Below are positions 11,101-22,932 of a stretch of DNA of 64,000 nt, in pieces; positions within the stretch are counted from its first letter, which is position 1, and every line of letters starts with the position of its first letter. Location: positions 62,001 to 126,000 of the forward strand of contig SGPM01000026.1 in assembly GCA_004802725.1 (NCBI GenBank), given 5' to 3'. A program made the translations under genes and the position numbers. The notes under the pieces were generated by a model that did no database searches, was not told where the DNA came from, and saw only the letters and a program-made list of their open reading frames with translations. The stretch is from Antrodiella citrinella (lineage: Eukaryota > Basidiomycota > Agaricomycetes > Polyporales > Steccherinaceae).

Positions 11101-12315
11101 TCATGTTGTACGGCAATGGTAGTAGTGACGAGACTGGAAAGAGTGCCGATGACCTTCCAGTAGGAACTTCGTACGCGTTCTGCCACATAGCGAGGTGTGC
11201 ACGTCCGGCGTATATCATCTGGAATGGTATCGTACCAGGCGTCTTCCACCGGCATAGCGTTGACGCAGAGAAGCACCTTCACCTCCTCCACGACTGCTGT
11301 GACTCGCTCATTGACCTTTCCGTAGTTGAGCTGTTCTGTTGGACCCACGGTGTGGATGTATTCGGACAGCACAGCGATGGCTTTGCGTACACGGCCGAAC
11401 AAGACAATATCTGTCTCCTGCTGTGTAGACCCAGATCCGGCCAGACCCAGGAGGCTCTCTGTCTCCCTCAACTCCGTTGAAGAAGCTAGCACCAAACGGG
11501 ACGGAGGCGCCGGAAGTTGCCTGCTCGCACGAGGGTGTACATGTCCGGTAACCGCGGCTTGTTTGGCAACACTTGCAGAGGAAGCAGACCGTTTCCGATG
11601 AGAAGGACGACTGTGATCTGGCCGCGACGATACTTGGTTGAGCATATCACCGGAGCTAGCGCTGCGATTTCGAGCTGGAGAGGGTGAGGGAAACGTGGAA
11701 TATTGGCTCCAAGGGGTGTCAATGGCACTTGTACTGCCACTGGATAGAGACGGAGTTGCAGGTGACAACGACGACAGTGCCGACTGCGGCTGGTGTGGGC
11801 GTGTATGGTGGGGGGCGTCAACGTAATCCCATGACATCTGCCTGTTACGGGGTGAGACGCTGCTGATACTAGTGGGCCTCAGGTCGGGGGATTGTGCACC
11901 ATACTGCATGTCAACAGGTATGTTGACCAGAGCACGAAGTACGGATACTTCGGGTGGTGCATATTCGCTGGTAGGACTTGTATACGGAGGTGAGAGGCTA
12001 ATCGACACGTCTTCACCGGGGATCGAGAGTGGAAGACATCGAGGGGAGTTCCTAGCATTGAGAAGGTTCATCTTATATGAATCGTAAGCTTGAACAGGTC
12101 ACCACAACGGAACGAGCGAATATATTCACCTGGCTGTCCTGAGACACATTCCGCACAGTCTCATCATTGAGATACGGAGTTATGCCACCAATTCCACCGC
12201 CGACAACGTGACCATTGAGGCGCTGACTTTGGGCGGGATAGACGTTATCGTTTTCTACCCACTGACCGCGCATAGAGGTAGGAAGATCGAAGAGGGAGGG
12301 AGGCCTGTTGTGCAT
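8148..12315 (-). CDS. Ras guanine-nucleotide exchange factor (CDC25 family)
   Basis: This gene encodes a RasGEF that loads GTP on Ras-type GTPases. The long N-terminal half (12315 to about 9900) is Ser/Pro-rich and probably disordered. The RasGEF_N domain is visible at about 9800-9250 (DPVFTKDFLMTFKSF). The catalytic CDC25 domain starts around 9110 with EPLELARQLTLIEFALYKKI and the ECL motif, and continues through SALNKPEIRRLSRTWD and ITPPCVPFFG. It ends in LSTLTFINDGAKDNL, INFGKRQRAADVIRDI and WQSRSYNFQ, all family hallmarks. The last exon is 8148-8458, stop TAG at 8148-8150. The start chosen is the first in-frame ATG (12315); the frame is open a little further but begins with TTG. I did not find the SH3 domain often present at the N-terminus of fungal CDC25 proteins. 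The gene diverges from the F-box gene over an 878-bp spacer. Confidence 0.88.
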
Positions 12316-13193
12316 CTTGCCATGAAAGATGGTCGCGGTCGTGGAGGAAGTTAAGCAAGTGAGGAAGAGCAAGTGAGAATGGGAAGGGGGCTGCGTAACA
12401 CCGAGGCATCCTTAATCAGAAGAATATACGTCTATACGCTCCGAGCTCATGAACCGTACTGGTCGGGCTGTTCAGGATCTGTGGACTGTCATGTCAGATC
12501 CCTAGATGCTGATGGTCGGCGATGCATCGAGCTCTCGAGCCTCTTTCAGGCTGTTGTGCATACTGACCGAACACGCATTGCATATCTCTGCAACCTTAAG
12601 TATTCATACTAGGAGATAGCTAACGGGCGACGCTGCGCAAAAAAAGAAAGAGGTCAGAGATAGGTGATACCGAGCGTGTGGACTGTGCGTTCTCACAGTC
12701 AAGGTTCCTTCGACGCCATCCTTCAAGAATCTCCCTGCGAGCATTGGAATTCTCAATATCCATCTTCAGACCTTGGGACGATAAGAGATTTACAGCAGGT
12801 GATTTGACGTTTAGCTTTTGTTCGGAATCAGTACTCAGTGAGTCAGTGTTCACAAGCACAGGCCGTAAGCGCGCTCGCCTTCCTCTGAAGTCACTTCCAT
12901 CTCGCTCAAACCTGCGGAATAATCACGCTTGCGACTCATCTGGATCCTTCTATCGTTACCCGTCGCAATATCATGGACCTTGTTCTCGTTGAAAACGGAA
13001 ACCGAGGCCGTTGTTTTTCAATGAAGTCCGAAAATGGTCACGATTGTCTTGCTGTTCTTGTACCACGTAACTTGTGAGTACCTGTTACCCTTGTACTCTC
13101 GCAGTACATGAATATACAGACTTTCACTGATGATAAAGTGAAGTCGTTCTCCAACTTGGTCCAACACCAGCATCCATCTACTAGTCGTTCCGT
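12316..13193. other. Divergent promoter region, RasGEF/F-box
   Basis: Non-coding spacer between two divergent genes. It includes an 80-codon open frame on the minus strand at 12620-12859 that resembles nothing known and is not called. No clear TATA box was seen. Confidence 0.5.
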
Positions 13194-15522
13194 ATGGAAT
13201 ACATTCACAAGACCCTGTCTTTCTTTCGTGGCAAGGAACCCGGTGACAAGGAATGCTTCCTTGCCAAGTTACCGATCGACGTATTCCTTGATAATATTCT
13301 CGTTTACTTGGACACGGAAGAGCTCATACGGATCCGGAGGGTATGCTTGCTGTCGCTCGTCATATCGTATTTGACTCATTCTGGCACATTTCTAGGTGAA
13401 TAAGTTCTTTCTGCAGGTTACCGAGCATCCCAGCCTCTGGAAGGGTCTTCTCCGCCGCACCAGATTCAAACTTCCGCCCGTGCCACCGACGAGTCGTTAC
13501 TCTATAGAGGAAATGTCCGGCTTGGAGGCCGAGAGACTGCTTACACGCGCCATATCTCTGGACAAGACCTGGGGTCAGCCTCTGCCTGAGCCTCTAGAAA
13601 CTTGGAAGGCGCACACTTACTATCATATCAACTCCATGTTTCTGGTGCCAGGTGGTCGCTATCTTGTTGCGTCTGTGAGGGACGCCTCGGAAGCGCACAT
13701 GATCGCAGTTTATGTCCTCGACCACCCATACCGTGCTCTCCCGATTGCCACAATGCCGACCAAAGCTAAAGCGTATCATCTTCAAGCCAAGTATCTGAAC
13801 ATCCCAGACGCTCCTACTCAGTATGAGTACGACCACCCAGAGGATGTCACTTGGAAGCCGAAGACGATCCCTAGTCTTGTCATTTCGTACCTTTGCTCTA
13901 GACCCAAAAGCTCAAAAGACGGCCAAACGTTCGTGCTCTAATATCTGATTTCGAGACTTCTTGCTGATATGAACACATTTCTCAGACTCTTTCATGAGTA
14001 CAATGCCGGATATGACATGGATATCGATGTCCCTATCGTACACGAATGTCATTGCATGCACGTCTCCTTAGATCATCTAGAGATCCTTGGACACCACGCT
14101 ATAGATCCTGGGTCCCAGGAGTTCAAGTCTGCCGCTCTTCGGCAAGGGGCTCCGTTTCGACAATTGATTTACATGCGCTCCAAATCAAACTTTGGACCAA
14201 CCAACCTCAGTGAGGTGTATGGCGTCCCTTATTTCGTTGTGACGAAACTTCCAAACACTATCGTGTTCCGACAACTCGTGCCAAGGACGGGTTCTGTTGA
14301 GCTACGTTGTCTTCCCCTGGTTGATCGACACCATTCTGTTAGTTGCTCATATTCTCGTCCTTGCATACTGCTAACAAGTTGTGTCCAGATTATGACGATC
14401 CGAATGTTGCCTGATCAACATCAGATCCTTGTTGTTCGTCGAATAGGGTCTAACTCTGGTACAGAAGACCAACCTATCACCGTGTTTGAGCTATACGACA
14501 TTCCTATCAATTTGTCCGGAGATACGGTAGTAGAGGAACGAACGCCTGTCCACGTCGATGGTACCCCCAGTCTTCTCGTGGATGCCCAAATTCCCGAACC
14601 CGACATCCCACTACGAGATGACCTGTCTTATCGGAAAGATCACAGTTTGGGCATGTACCATGGTGGGCCTCTCAATGCATACTGCCGTCAAATCGAACCG
14701 AATGCGATGTTTCGAGTCTCTTTCAAGCCTCTCCCCGGGGACCGCGAGCCGCGTGATCCTATACGAGGTCGTCTTCCCTTGAGGACTCGATATTCCCCCA
14801 GCGAGGTCGAAGAGCATGAAGCTATCGGTGCAGACGAGGGTACAAGCGGACATTTTCTTGCGGGGTCGCGTCGTTCGCTGCTATTCTACACCTCTGTGGA
14901 CGACATTGGACTCTGTCCTAAAGTCATATACTTGGACCTGTACTCGGTGCCAGGACAACTCCGCACACCTCCGGAAATGCATCATTCGAGCCCGTCAGAC
15001 TTGCAGAAGCGCAGGCCGATGCTGGACCTCTACAATCGTATCGCAGCCATGGCGTGGGACGAGACCATCGGTAGACTCTGCATGGTTGAGGAGGATCATA
15101 TGGTGCTTCATGTGCTAGAATACGCCAGAGCACCTCGGATAGGTACGTAGGACCAGCGTATGTCTTTGAATGACGTACTGACCTCATTTACTTACTTTTG
15201 GAAAGATCCTGAGGGTCGTCGTTATCCGCTGTGCCTCCCCTTGCTACCAAAGCCGGAGGTCCTTGATGCGTGTGCAGCCATTCCGGATGATATCGTGGAA
15301 GTGAAGGAAGAGGAAACCGAGGTCGACGTGGATATAGATCGACGTCAGCCGTATAGAGTGACCGTTCAACTCTCCCGCGGGCCCAGAGATGATACTGAAG
15401 AAAGAACACTAGTTGGAAGTGGCCTCGGTCTCTCTGTCGGCGAAGTGATCTTTGACAGCAGGACGCCGGATGGACAACGTGATACACCTCTCAGTTTGAC
15501 GATGTACGAAGCTGACGTGTAG
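13194..15522 (+). CDS. F-box protein, agaricomycete type
   Basis: This protein is probably an SCF ubiquitin-ligase substrate adaptor. The F-box lies at the N-terminus: LAKLPIDVFLDNILVYL, then RIRRVNKFF and HPSLWKGLL, split by the first intron (13341-13395) exactly between RIRR and VNKFF. The remaining about 650 residues have no domain I recognise. The text GGRYLVASVRD looks like a beta-propeller-like repeat common in these proteins. Further introns are read near 13887-13984 (joining VIS to LFHEYNAGYD), about 14340-14390 and about 15143-15205 (joining RI to DPEGRRYPL). Stop at 15520. Such F-box genes are strongly expanded in mushrooms, and the substrate cannot be guessed. It converges on the flavin monooxygenase gene, with 118 bases between. 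Confidence 0.8.
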
Positions 15523-15640
15523 GTCGCAAGATAGAACAAATATTTTCTCTTCTCCTCATGTTCACAACTCATGAATCACGATCATGTAGAATTGAAATCT
15601 CAGTAAGCATCTATTCCTATACCAATCTCAAAGTATCAAC

Positions 15641-17856
15641 TCATTGTATGACCAGATGTTTCTTCGTTTTGATCGATCCAGAAATATATCCAAGTTGCGT
15701 TGCCTTGATTTGTATGGCCTGATAAAGGAGCATTATCACTTTGGCCATACGCTGAGGGCTCGAGATGTGCTCACCAATTGTTTCGACATGAAGCGTGCGC
15801 TCCAAAAATTTCCAGTTCCAAACCAAAGCTGCTCGAACGCTCAATTTTTTTATCAGTTGGCTAAGGACGACTGCATGCTCACCCCGGGATGTCCTGTGGG
15901 ACGATAGCTTCCTCTCAGCTCGCCTTCTTCATCCAAGCCAAATACAGGACCTGTGCGATCTATGGTCTCGTCGCCGAAGATCTCTCGCGAGCTTTCCCTG
16001 ATGAGAGACCATTTGGTCCTGTTTCATACGCTCGGTGAGTACTCGTACTCAGTCACTGGGTAGTGTTAAAGCATATGGCAGGCTTACGCGAATATGACTA
16101 CGTCTGCTTCTAGTTCTGTGCCATCTGAGAATACCAAGCCTGTCTCGGTGTAGGACGTCGGTTGTGCGCCTTGCTTCACTTTAATGGCACCGGATCCAAT
16201 GAGGTCTGCGCCGCCTTTGTCGACCCCTGGCGTATGCAGGGAGTAAGTCCTGCGGGTTGCCAGGTCCACCACATTCAGATGAGTACTCACAAAATCCTAG
16301 TATGCTGCCAGTGAGTAATCCTATTCATCCCAAATCTAAAAATGTCATGTACTCACCTCCGCCTCTTTCCCAAACCAAGCTCACCTGCCCTCCACCGCCC
16401 ACGCCCATATTCAACGCAAAGCCCCCCTTCCTCAATTTGTCGTGCATCTCCTTATCCCTCTCCCACATCTCCGCCGTCTTCCCCTGCATGATCTTCTTCG
16501 ACAACCCGGGCCCTACCGCTCCGAGCTTGAAGTCGCCCACCTCAACAGGCTCGCCGTCCGGCCAGATGCGCGTCTGGTTCTCCTCAACGAAGGCACTGGA
16601 GTGCACGCACGTCGACGAGCGCTGGATCATTGTTACGGATTTGGTGTTGTGGAAGCAGAGGTCCTGGCAGATGTCGATGCTGGAGTTGCCTGCGCCGACG
16701 ACGATGACACGCTTTCCTGTGTATGGGGCGCCGCCTTGGTATTTGGACCCATGCAAAATGGTCCCGGAAAAGTGGTCTTGAAAGGGGAGGGTGAAGTCGG
16801 CAGGCTTCCCGAGTGTCCCTGTGGCTACGATGATATGAGCTGGGTGGATGGTGACTTGTTGACCGTCTCGGTTGATGGTAACGTCCCAGTTTGCCTTGTC
16901 GTCATGGTATATGGGGTGACTGGCTAGGGTTGACCTCGTCCACACTATCAAATCCTGCGTCTTAACGTACGACTTATGCCAGTCCGCGAGTTTGTCCTTG
17001 GGAATGAAGAAAGGCCAGTTACTTGGGTACGGCTGATATAACACTTCGAACGGAAAGTGAGTGTCTGTGTTGTAGATGTCGCAGTCACGGTGACATACAT
17101 TGACTCTGGTTGCGGACAGTATGCAAAACAAGAGTTGGGTACAACTTGCGCCAATTATCGCCTACACGATCGTTCTTCTCAATGACGATGGCCGGGATGC
17201 CCATTTGCTTGAAACGCGCCGCCACCTGCAGACCTGCTTGACCACTTCCGACTTCCGCGACATATCAGCTGAGATGACGACCATTCATATCCCGTTGGAC
17301 ACTCACCGATGAGGACATGAGGATCTGCCTCGATACTCGCGTTTCGCTCACGGTACACATCCGACCACGCAAGCGTGTGTCCATCATATACCTCATACCC
17401 AGGCTCCTCGTGCCCTTTCAGCTCAACGATCATCATACACACGTTCAACGCCTTCCACGCTGCAGATTCGTCCTGCTTGAGCATCGCGTACCCTTTCCCC
17501 AACGCGACGTCCGTCTCGTACGCGAAGTACACTTCCACCATCCCGGTTTGCGCGACGTACTTCGGCACGCGGTAGCGTGACGTGTCGTCTGCCCCGCCCA
17601 GAAGCTTGAACCCGGATATCTGTCCGGGGTGTAGGTGTTCGGAGAGGTACCTTGTGATCTTCTCGGGACCTTCCAATGCACGGTAATTCCAAGTCAACGT
17701 GAGGACGTCGCGGAACCATCCGTGCGGGAGGAAGGCTTTGACGATGTCTCTGGGTGTACCAGCAGCAACGGCCTCAGCGTACTCTGAGAACCAGAGTGTC
17801 GCGACGTCCATGGCGAAGGTGGGAAATTTCTGTACGGGCTGGATAGGCACTGTCAT
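15641..17856 (-). CDS. Flavin-containing monooxygenase-like protein with N-terminal NTF2-like domain
   Basis: This is a predicted FAD/NADPH-dependent monooxygenase. Residues 1 to about 160 resemble a SnoaL/NTF2-like fold, common ahead of this fungal FMO group. The FAD Rossmann motif follows (HVLIVGSGQAGLQ, completed across an intron near 17310), then the FMO signature FSGTILHGSKY and the NADPH Rossmann motif RVIVVGAGNSS. Small exons complete the C-terminus: a 14-base exon gives ILGF, then IGSGAIKVKQG, DVVIFA, an exon at 15883-16018 (IFGDETIDRTGPVFGLDEE), 15775-15828 (LWFGTGNFWSARFMSKQL) and 15641-15718 (AIQIKATQLGY). The usual ATGY motif after VVIFA reads ATKW here. Substrate unknown. A TATA box lies about 60 bases upstream. 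It resembles yeast-type or indole-pyruvate FMOs only at domain level. Confidence 0.87.
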
Positions 17857-17918
17857 TGTGAAGAGGGGTTTCAGTGGTTTCAGTGGGTAAAGGCTTCTTC
17901 ATGATGGGACGGAGTCTT

Positions 17919-17927
17919 TATATAAAA
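17919..17927 (-). promoter_or_regulatory. TATA box of the flavin monooxygenase gene
   Basis: Read on the minus strand, the sequence TTTATATAAAG lies about 62-70 bases before the ATG at 17856. It is the clearest TATA element in the window, which suits an inducible accessory enzyme gene. Confidence 0.6.
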
Positions 17928-18547
17928 GTCCTAGGATTCTACAGGGCGATGCTATCATTGACATGCACTAGTTGACTCGTGTCGGGGTTGCAAGCGTACA
18001 TTTGTAGCAGGAGACCATCCCCCTGCTTCTGCACGGGGAAGCCTGCAAGCCTAGAATTCTCGAAAAACTTAATGATACCAAGTACGATTGCATGAAACCT
18101 GTTAAAAAGATGCTAGATCAACGATGGTAGGGCGCATGGTTCACACAAACTCCTACTGTTTGACGGGGCATAACGGGCCTAGTGTCAGTGAGCCACCATG
18201 CCACGTATCCTCCGAACACCGCTGACCCTTCAGATACGAGCCATCGTGACTGAACGCGACAACCCTACCCGGTCATCCAATATTCAGAAGTCGTGAAGTG
18301 TGGGGAACCGGGATATCATGTGGATGTGCTCTGGCATTGCTAGTAATGCATCACGCTATAAGCTATCGATAAGGTAGCTATATGTACACTCGTAGCACTC
18401 AAGATCAAAACAAGATATAGTGAATCAAAAACGTGCAAGGACGGCCATTACTACCTCTCATACCTAACCCACCCCTCCCCAAACTCCGAGTGGGCACAAG
18501 TATGAGACATATGTACAAGCAGGTCCAGCAACCAGTTTACCAAAAGA
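17928..18547. other. Intergenic, nothing supported
   Basis: About 620 bases hold the rest of the monooxygenase promoter and the 3' region of the next minus-strand gene. No coding frame, repeat or RNA gene was recognised. Confidence 0.5.
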
Positions 18548-20037
18548 TCAGCGACCGATCCAGGTAAACCTACAGAGCTGATACACCCCATGCAGCTCTT
18601 CCTTACGCGCATCCGTCTCGCGAGACAAGGCCTCCTCCAGGCGTTGGACTTTGTCCGACAACTCCTGCACGAGTGCCTCTGTGGCCGAATTGGCCTGAGC
18701 AGTGAGAGACTCGGTCACTGGAGTGACAGTCTCCACGCTCGTGCGCGACGCGGACTTGAGCACCTCAAAGTCTGCCTGGAGCACCCTGTTGTGGTTCTCA
18801 ACCCGCGCAAGGTGTGCGCGAAGACCTGCCATCTCCTTCATGAGGTCAGCTACCTCATCCCTGGAAATTGCGAGGGGCTCGTTGAGATCATCCACTGGGT
18901 GGACCTTCTTCGACAATGTGGCCGGAGCCTGAACAGCGGTGACTGCCTGTGCAGCTGGCTGAAGAGGCTGTGCGACGACGACGGTCTCAGGCTCAGGTTC
19001 GACGACAACGCTGACGTCAACTTCAGATTTGTCCTTCCAACCTGAGAGCCGTCGGATCAGGCGAGCCGCCCCCGCGAACTTGTTCTTGCGACGGCCTTTC
19101 GCAAGCGCGACTCTCTCCTGGGTCGCAATGGCTTCGACCGCGCCTTCAGAGGCAGCGCGCACGACTCGGAACTTTGCCTTCTTCTCGTCCCGTTCGCCAT
19201 CAAACGGCACGCGGGTCGCCTGCTCCTCCACAGGCAACTGCCCAACATCCTCCGGCTCGTCAACGTGCGTCCTAGCGCCCAGGGTGCTCACCTGGGACGA
19301 CATGAACGGGTTGACGAACTGCCGTGCGCTGGCGGGAGTCTGCGGGTAGTCCGTCTCGCCCGAGACGTCGCTCAGACTCCCATTCGAGCTCCCGGAGATG
19401 CTCTTCCGGCGGTACCCCGACGGGTGGATAGCGAGCAGCTGTGCGGAGCCTGTCGAGGCTGCACGCGCGAGGTGGCGGCTGCGAGTGGGACGAGTGCCGG
19501 GGGAGGTAGTGGCGAAATGAACCGAGGACTTCGTGGAGAAGGTGGGGGAGGGGGGGAGGCTGCCCCTCGACGGCTGCCAATTGGGCGCTTTCGGAGTGAG
19601 CAGTGACTCCGAGGTGGGTGAGGTGTGTAGCGATTCCGGTTCGTCGAACATGTCTGCAAGCGGGAGTCTGGGGGTCGCAGCGATAATTGAGATAGGTGGG
19701 TGGACAAAAGTGGGGGGCTCTTCGTCTTCCTCCTCAATAACCCTAGGGGACCCGGGAAGTGAGTTCGTGGCGACACTCATTGGAGAGTCCTTGACACTGT
19801 AGTAGGTCGTCGATACGCTGGTGGTGGAGACTCGTCCTGCCGAGACTATCGACATGACGATGCTCTCCGCATTGTCTGAGCAAAGGAAGAAGCCGTCAGA
19901 GATCGCAGATATGCCTCGCGGCGTCGCATATAACGATTCGCGCTCGTCTCAAGTAAAATAGACTCACCAGGTTCGTGATGGATAACGCTAGGTATCATGG
20001 TATTAGGATATGGATCATTGGATATAAATGTGGACAT
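18548..20037 (-). CDS. Unknown Ser-rich protein with C-terminal coiled coil (paralogue A)
   Basis: I do not recognise the family. Two exons (19968-20037 and 18548-19875, intron 19876-19967) join in frame to 465 codons. The splice turns HHEPG at the donor into HHEPDNAESIVMSIVSAG. The first 250 residues are Ser/Thr/Pro-rich with a SSVHFA motif and acidic patches. Next is a basic hydrophobic helix, KFAGAARLIRRLSGWK. The last 110 residues are heptad-like (LMKEMAGLRAHLARVENHN, then VQELSDKVQRLEEALSRE) and end in a short conserved-looking tail, VYQLCRFTWIGR. The neighbouring minus-strand gene at 20621-21742 shares the SSVHFA motif, the late coiled coil and the terminal tail, so the two look like old tandem duplicates. 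A scaffold or cytoskeletal role would be inference only. An ATG at 19855 is a possible alternative start if the first exon is wrong. Confidence 0.7.
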
Positions 20038-20620
20038 AGCAGGAATCAAGGATCGTCCCCCTATGATCGCCTCGTCCGGTAGTGAGATGAGGGTGAAAGG
20101 TGAAGGAGGTGAAGGAGGTGAGGCCTGTACAGACCTTTGCGCAGCCCCAGACTCCGGCAGGGTCCGTTCAGTCCGAGCGGCTCCTGGCAAACCCTAATCA
20201 GTCGCGTGGTAATGACTCGATAATTGAGGCTGCCTATGTTGAGCATCGTTGTGGGGATGAAGTCGTAGGATGGATGTCGTCCTCGAGCTTCAAGAAATGT
20301 AAGTGAGCAAAGTACCGGCAACGAACGTCTTCTTGACTTCCTAGCAAATCGAATAAGAAGCAGTCGCTGCGGAGGGGTGAGAACACGAAAGCCAAATACC
20401 AGGTGTAAACATATACAAGTTCATCGTCATGGTCGGAAGGCTGAGGCAAAATGAAGAGACATAATTGAATCACCAAACTTGATTGCCTAAGTACTACGAT
20501 CAGATCGATCGTCCTCCCGCCGCCGGGAGGACTTTGACCTTACAGCAATTTCATTATCCCCGACCCTCGTGGCTAATGACTCGTTCCAATCACGCACTCG
20601 AAGTCGTGAACGCAGGTCAT
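20038..20620. other. Spacer between paralogues A and B
   Basis: About 580 bases serve as upstream region of paralogue A and 3' region of paralogue B. Open frames continue upstream of 20037 on the minus strand but have no start context or similarity I can support. Confidence 0.45.
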
Positions 20621-21742
20621 TCATTGCCCAAGCATAGTCACTCTAAACATATGATACAACCTCCTAAACTCAGCCTGGTGCCCCGCAGCCAACACCTCCC
20701 TCTTCTTCTTCTCCAACGCCAACGCGGCTTCCAGCTTCTCGATCCTGGCTTCCAGATGCGCGACGATCGCCGCATGGGTGTCTCCAGACATCGACGTGCC
20801 CATGTCCATGCCCATGCTTGGTGACGCAGAGGGCTGGACAGTTGTAGACGCTTCAATCGTGCTGGGGTCACTTCCGTCCTGATCTTGCCCAAAGTCGAGG
20901 AACGTAGCATCGTCGACGTCCCCGATACCACGCGTACGCGAACCACGTTCAGCCTCTACCCTTCGCACCCCCACGCACACCGACACCGGCATCAACAACG
21001 CCCTCAACACGGCCAGCAACCTCCTTCCCAACGTCCTCACTGGCAACTCACTGGCATTCCGCTCCGCTAAACTCCGGCTCCTCCGCGCGGGGCGCGCGAA
21101 GAACGAGCTCGCGCCGTCCGTGTCGCGTTCCGTGCTGGTGCCGGTGTACGAGTACGCGTACGACAGGCTCCGGGTGGGGTTCCGGTCGAAGTTCAGGTTG
21201 GTTTTGGTGGAGGCGGACCCGCGGAGGGTGACGGTGGCGCCCCCGCGTGAGGACGTCCCGTCTCGGTCTTTGTCTTTGAGATCTCGTATGTGCGTGGGTT
21301 GGTGGTGGTGGTATATGGCGGTTGGTGAGATTATGGCAGTTGTGGCGGTGGGTTGGAAGGTACCGTCCGCCGCGGGGTCGAATTCAAGGTCGTTGTCATG
21401 ATGGCCTGGGTATATCTCCGCGAAGTGTACGGAAGAGCGGGAGGATCGTAAAGATGGGGAAGGCAGGCGATGGGGGTACGGAATGATACTAGGTTCACCA
21501 TATACAACTTTCGGACTCGCTACTTCACCTGTCCGAATCTCCGTAGTATGCGTTATGGTGGCACCCCGAGCTGGAGCGAGTAAGTGATGCGGCGTGAACC
21601 TCCTCCTCATACTACTCGTACTCGAGCGGAAAGAGGAATGGGAACGCGAATCCGCGGTGCTGTACCGTCCAGACGACTCCGAGCTCGTATCACAATCCAA
21701 GAGAGCCTCAGCCTGTTGCACGTCAAGCATGCCTATAACCAT
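20621..21742 (-). CDS. Unknown Ser-rich protein with C-terminal coiled coil (paralogue B)
   Basis: This is a single-exon reading of 373 codons from ATG 21742 to TGA 20621. The frame is open upstream to 21991 but begins there with TTG, so the internal ATG (MVIGMLDVQQAEALLDCD) is preferred. Features in order: a Ser-rich N-terminus (SSFRSSTSSMRRRF), RSSRSSVHFAEIYPG, a His-rich patch and a basic hydrophobic helix (VRTLGRRLLAVLRALL). Then come a Met/Gly/Ser linker, a coiled coil (HLEARIEKLEAALALEKKKR) and the terminal tail LYHMFRVTMLGQ. Order and motifs parallel paralogue A. A TATATA stretch at about 22055-22060 could be its core promoter and would imply a leader of about 300 bases, possibly with an intron. 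No known function. Confidence 0.65.
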   Translation of the reverse strand: MVIGMLDVQQAEALLDCDTSSESSGRYSTADSRSHSSFRSSTSSMRRRFTPHHLLAPARGATITHTTEIRTGEVASPKVVYGEPSIIPYPHRLPSPSLRSSRSSVHFAEIYPGHHDNDLEFDPAADGTFQPTATTAIISPTAIYHHHQPTHIRDLKDKDRDGTSSRGGATVTLRGSASTKTNLNFDRNPTRSLSYAYSYTGTSTERDTDGASSFFARPARRSRSLAERNASELPVRTLGRRLLAVLRALLMPVSVCVGVRRVEAERGSRTRGIGDVDDATFLDFGQDQDGSDPSTIEASTTVQPSASPSMGMDMGTSMSGDTHAAIVAHLEARIEKLEAALALEKKKREVLAAGHQAEFRRLYHMFRVTMLGQ

Positions 21743-22932
21743 GGTCGGTCGTATGGGGACCCTGGACCCTGGGCGACGGACATGAGTGCAATGAACAAGC
21801 AATTCGAATACCAGGATATGAGGATATGGGATAAGACCCTCGCGGCATCCGCTGCTCACCCAAATCCACGTCCATCTGATACTACGCTGCACGCTTCCCC
21901 TATTAGATACCGAGATCAGCAAAGGCCAACGCAGCCCGCGAAGAGAAAACAATTGCAGTAGGAGCGAGGAAGGTGAGGGTGGAGAGAACAATCAAGGAAC
22001 CCGAGTCGTCGCACCACCGTTCGTTCGTTTGTTATCACCTGGAGCTTCTGCCCGTATATATGGGATCTGTCAATGAGTTAGGCTAGGCGCACAGCCATGA
22101 CTACGTCAAGAATGGCGAAATGGGCGAGCCACTAGCAGTGCTTCGAGACCTGTGCGTTGAGCCGGTAAAAGTTGCCCTAGCGATGAACTGTGTTTAGATG
22201 TCGGTGAGTAAGACGATACGACAAAGCCGTAGAGACTAAGTCGTGCATCCTCAGACAAAAGAGTACGCGAATTACGAGTGAATCACATTGCACAGCACTG
22301 AGATTACATCGAAAGGATTAGGATACGTGAATCTAAGTATCAAAGGCAAAAGAAACATCAGAATCGACACCAGACAACGAGAAGGAACGAGCAAGTCACT
22401 GACCAAGCAGAAGAGGCACTACGGGGCTATGATACAAGAGAGAGTCGCAGAATCAAGCAAGAACGACAAGAAAAGCGGACGATAGGGAGCAGGGAGAGAG
22501 AAAAAAGAAACGGATGTCCATGTCATCAGTCCGTATATTTCAACCTAGGAATAGGAAGAAGGGGGGACGCAAAAGTGTCCGTCGAGAAGACGTACCGCAC
22601 TATCAAACGGAGGAGAGCAAAAAATAGAAAGATGCATATGGGCCAACCTGTAATAGATTTGACTATCGCCTAGGGAGGTAGATAGCAATTACCGTCTTCA
22701 CGATGTCGCAGCAAACGGAGCTTTGACGGGTACCGACTGGCTCGCAGTTCTGCACCGGAAGCCAATCACATTCATCGGCATCGCTCAGACGGAAGCGAGT
22801 ATTGCACTATGCTGAAATAAACGGGCAATCGTAAATGATGGCAAAAAAATAAACGAACGATGCAAAAAAAAAACTTACGCAAACGGGAATGTTTCAAGTT
22901 GGGGGGGGGAGGGGACGGCAAAGCAATTTGAA
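21743..22932. other. Long intergenic, pyrimidine-rich on minus strand
   Basis: About 1.2 kb without a supported gene. It is purine-rich on the plus strand (22300-22620), so pyrimidine-rich on the transcribed minus strand, typical of fungal leaders or trailers. It probably combines the 3' UTR of the C2H2 gene and the promoter of paralogue B. Short A-runs occur near 22845-22875. Confidence 0.5.

Noticed and set aside
12620..12859. Possible small protein gene on the minus strand upstream of RasGEF
   Set aside because: Eighty codons with no similarity and no start context. It may be promoter sequence.
21743..21991. N-terminal extension of paralogue B to 21991
   Set aside because: The first codon there is TTG, not ATG, and the extension shows no similarity to paralogue A. 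The internal ATG at 21742 was preferred.
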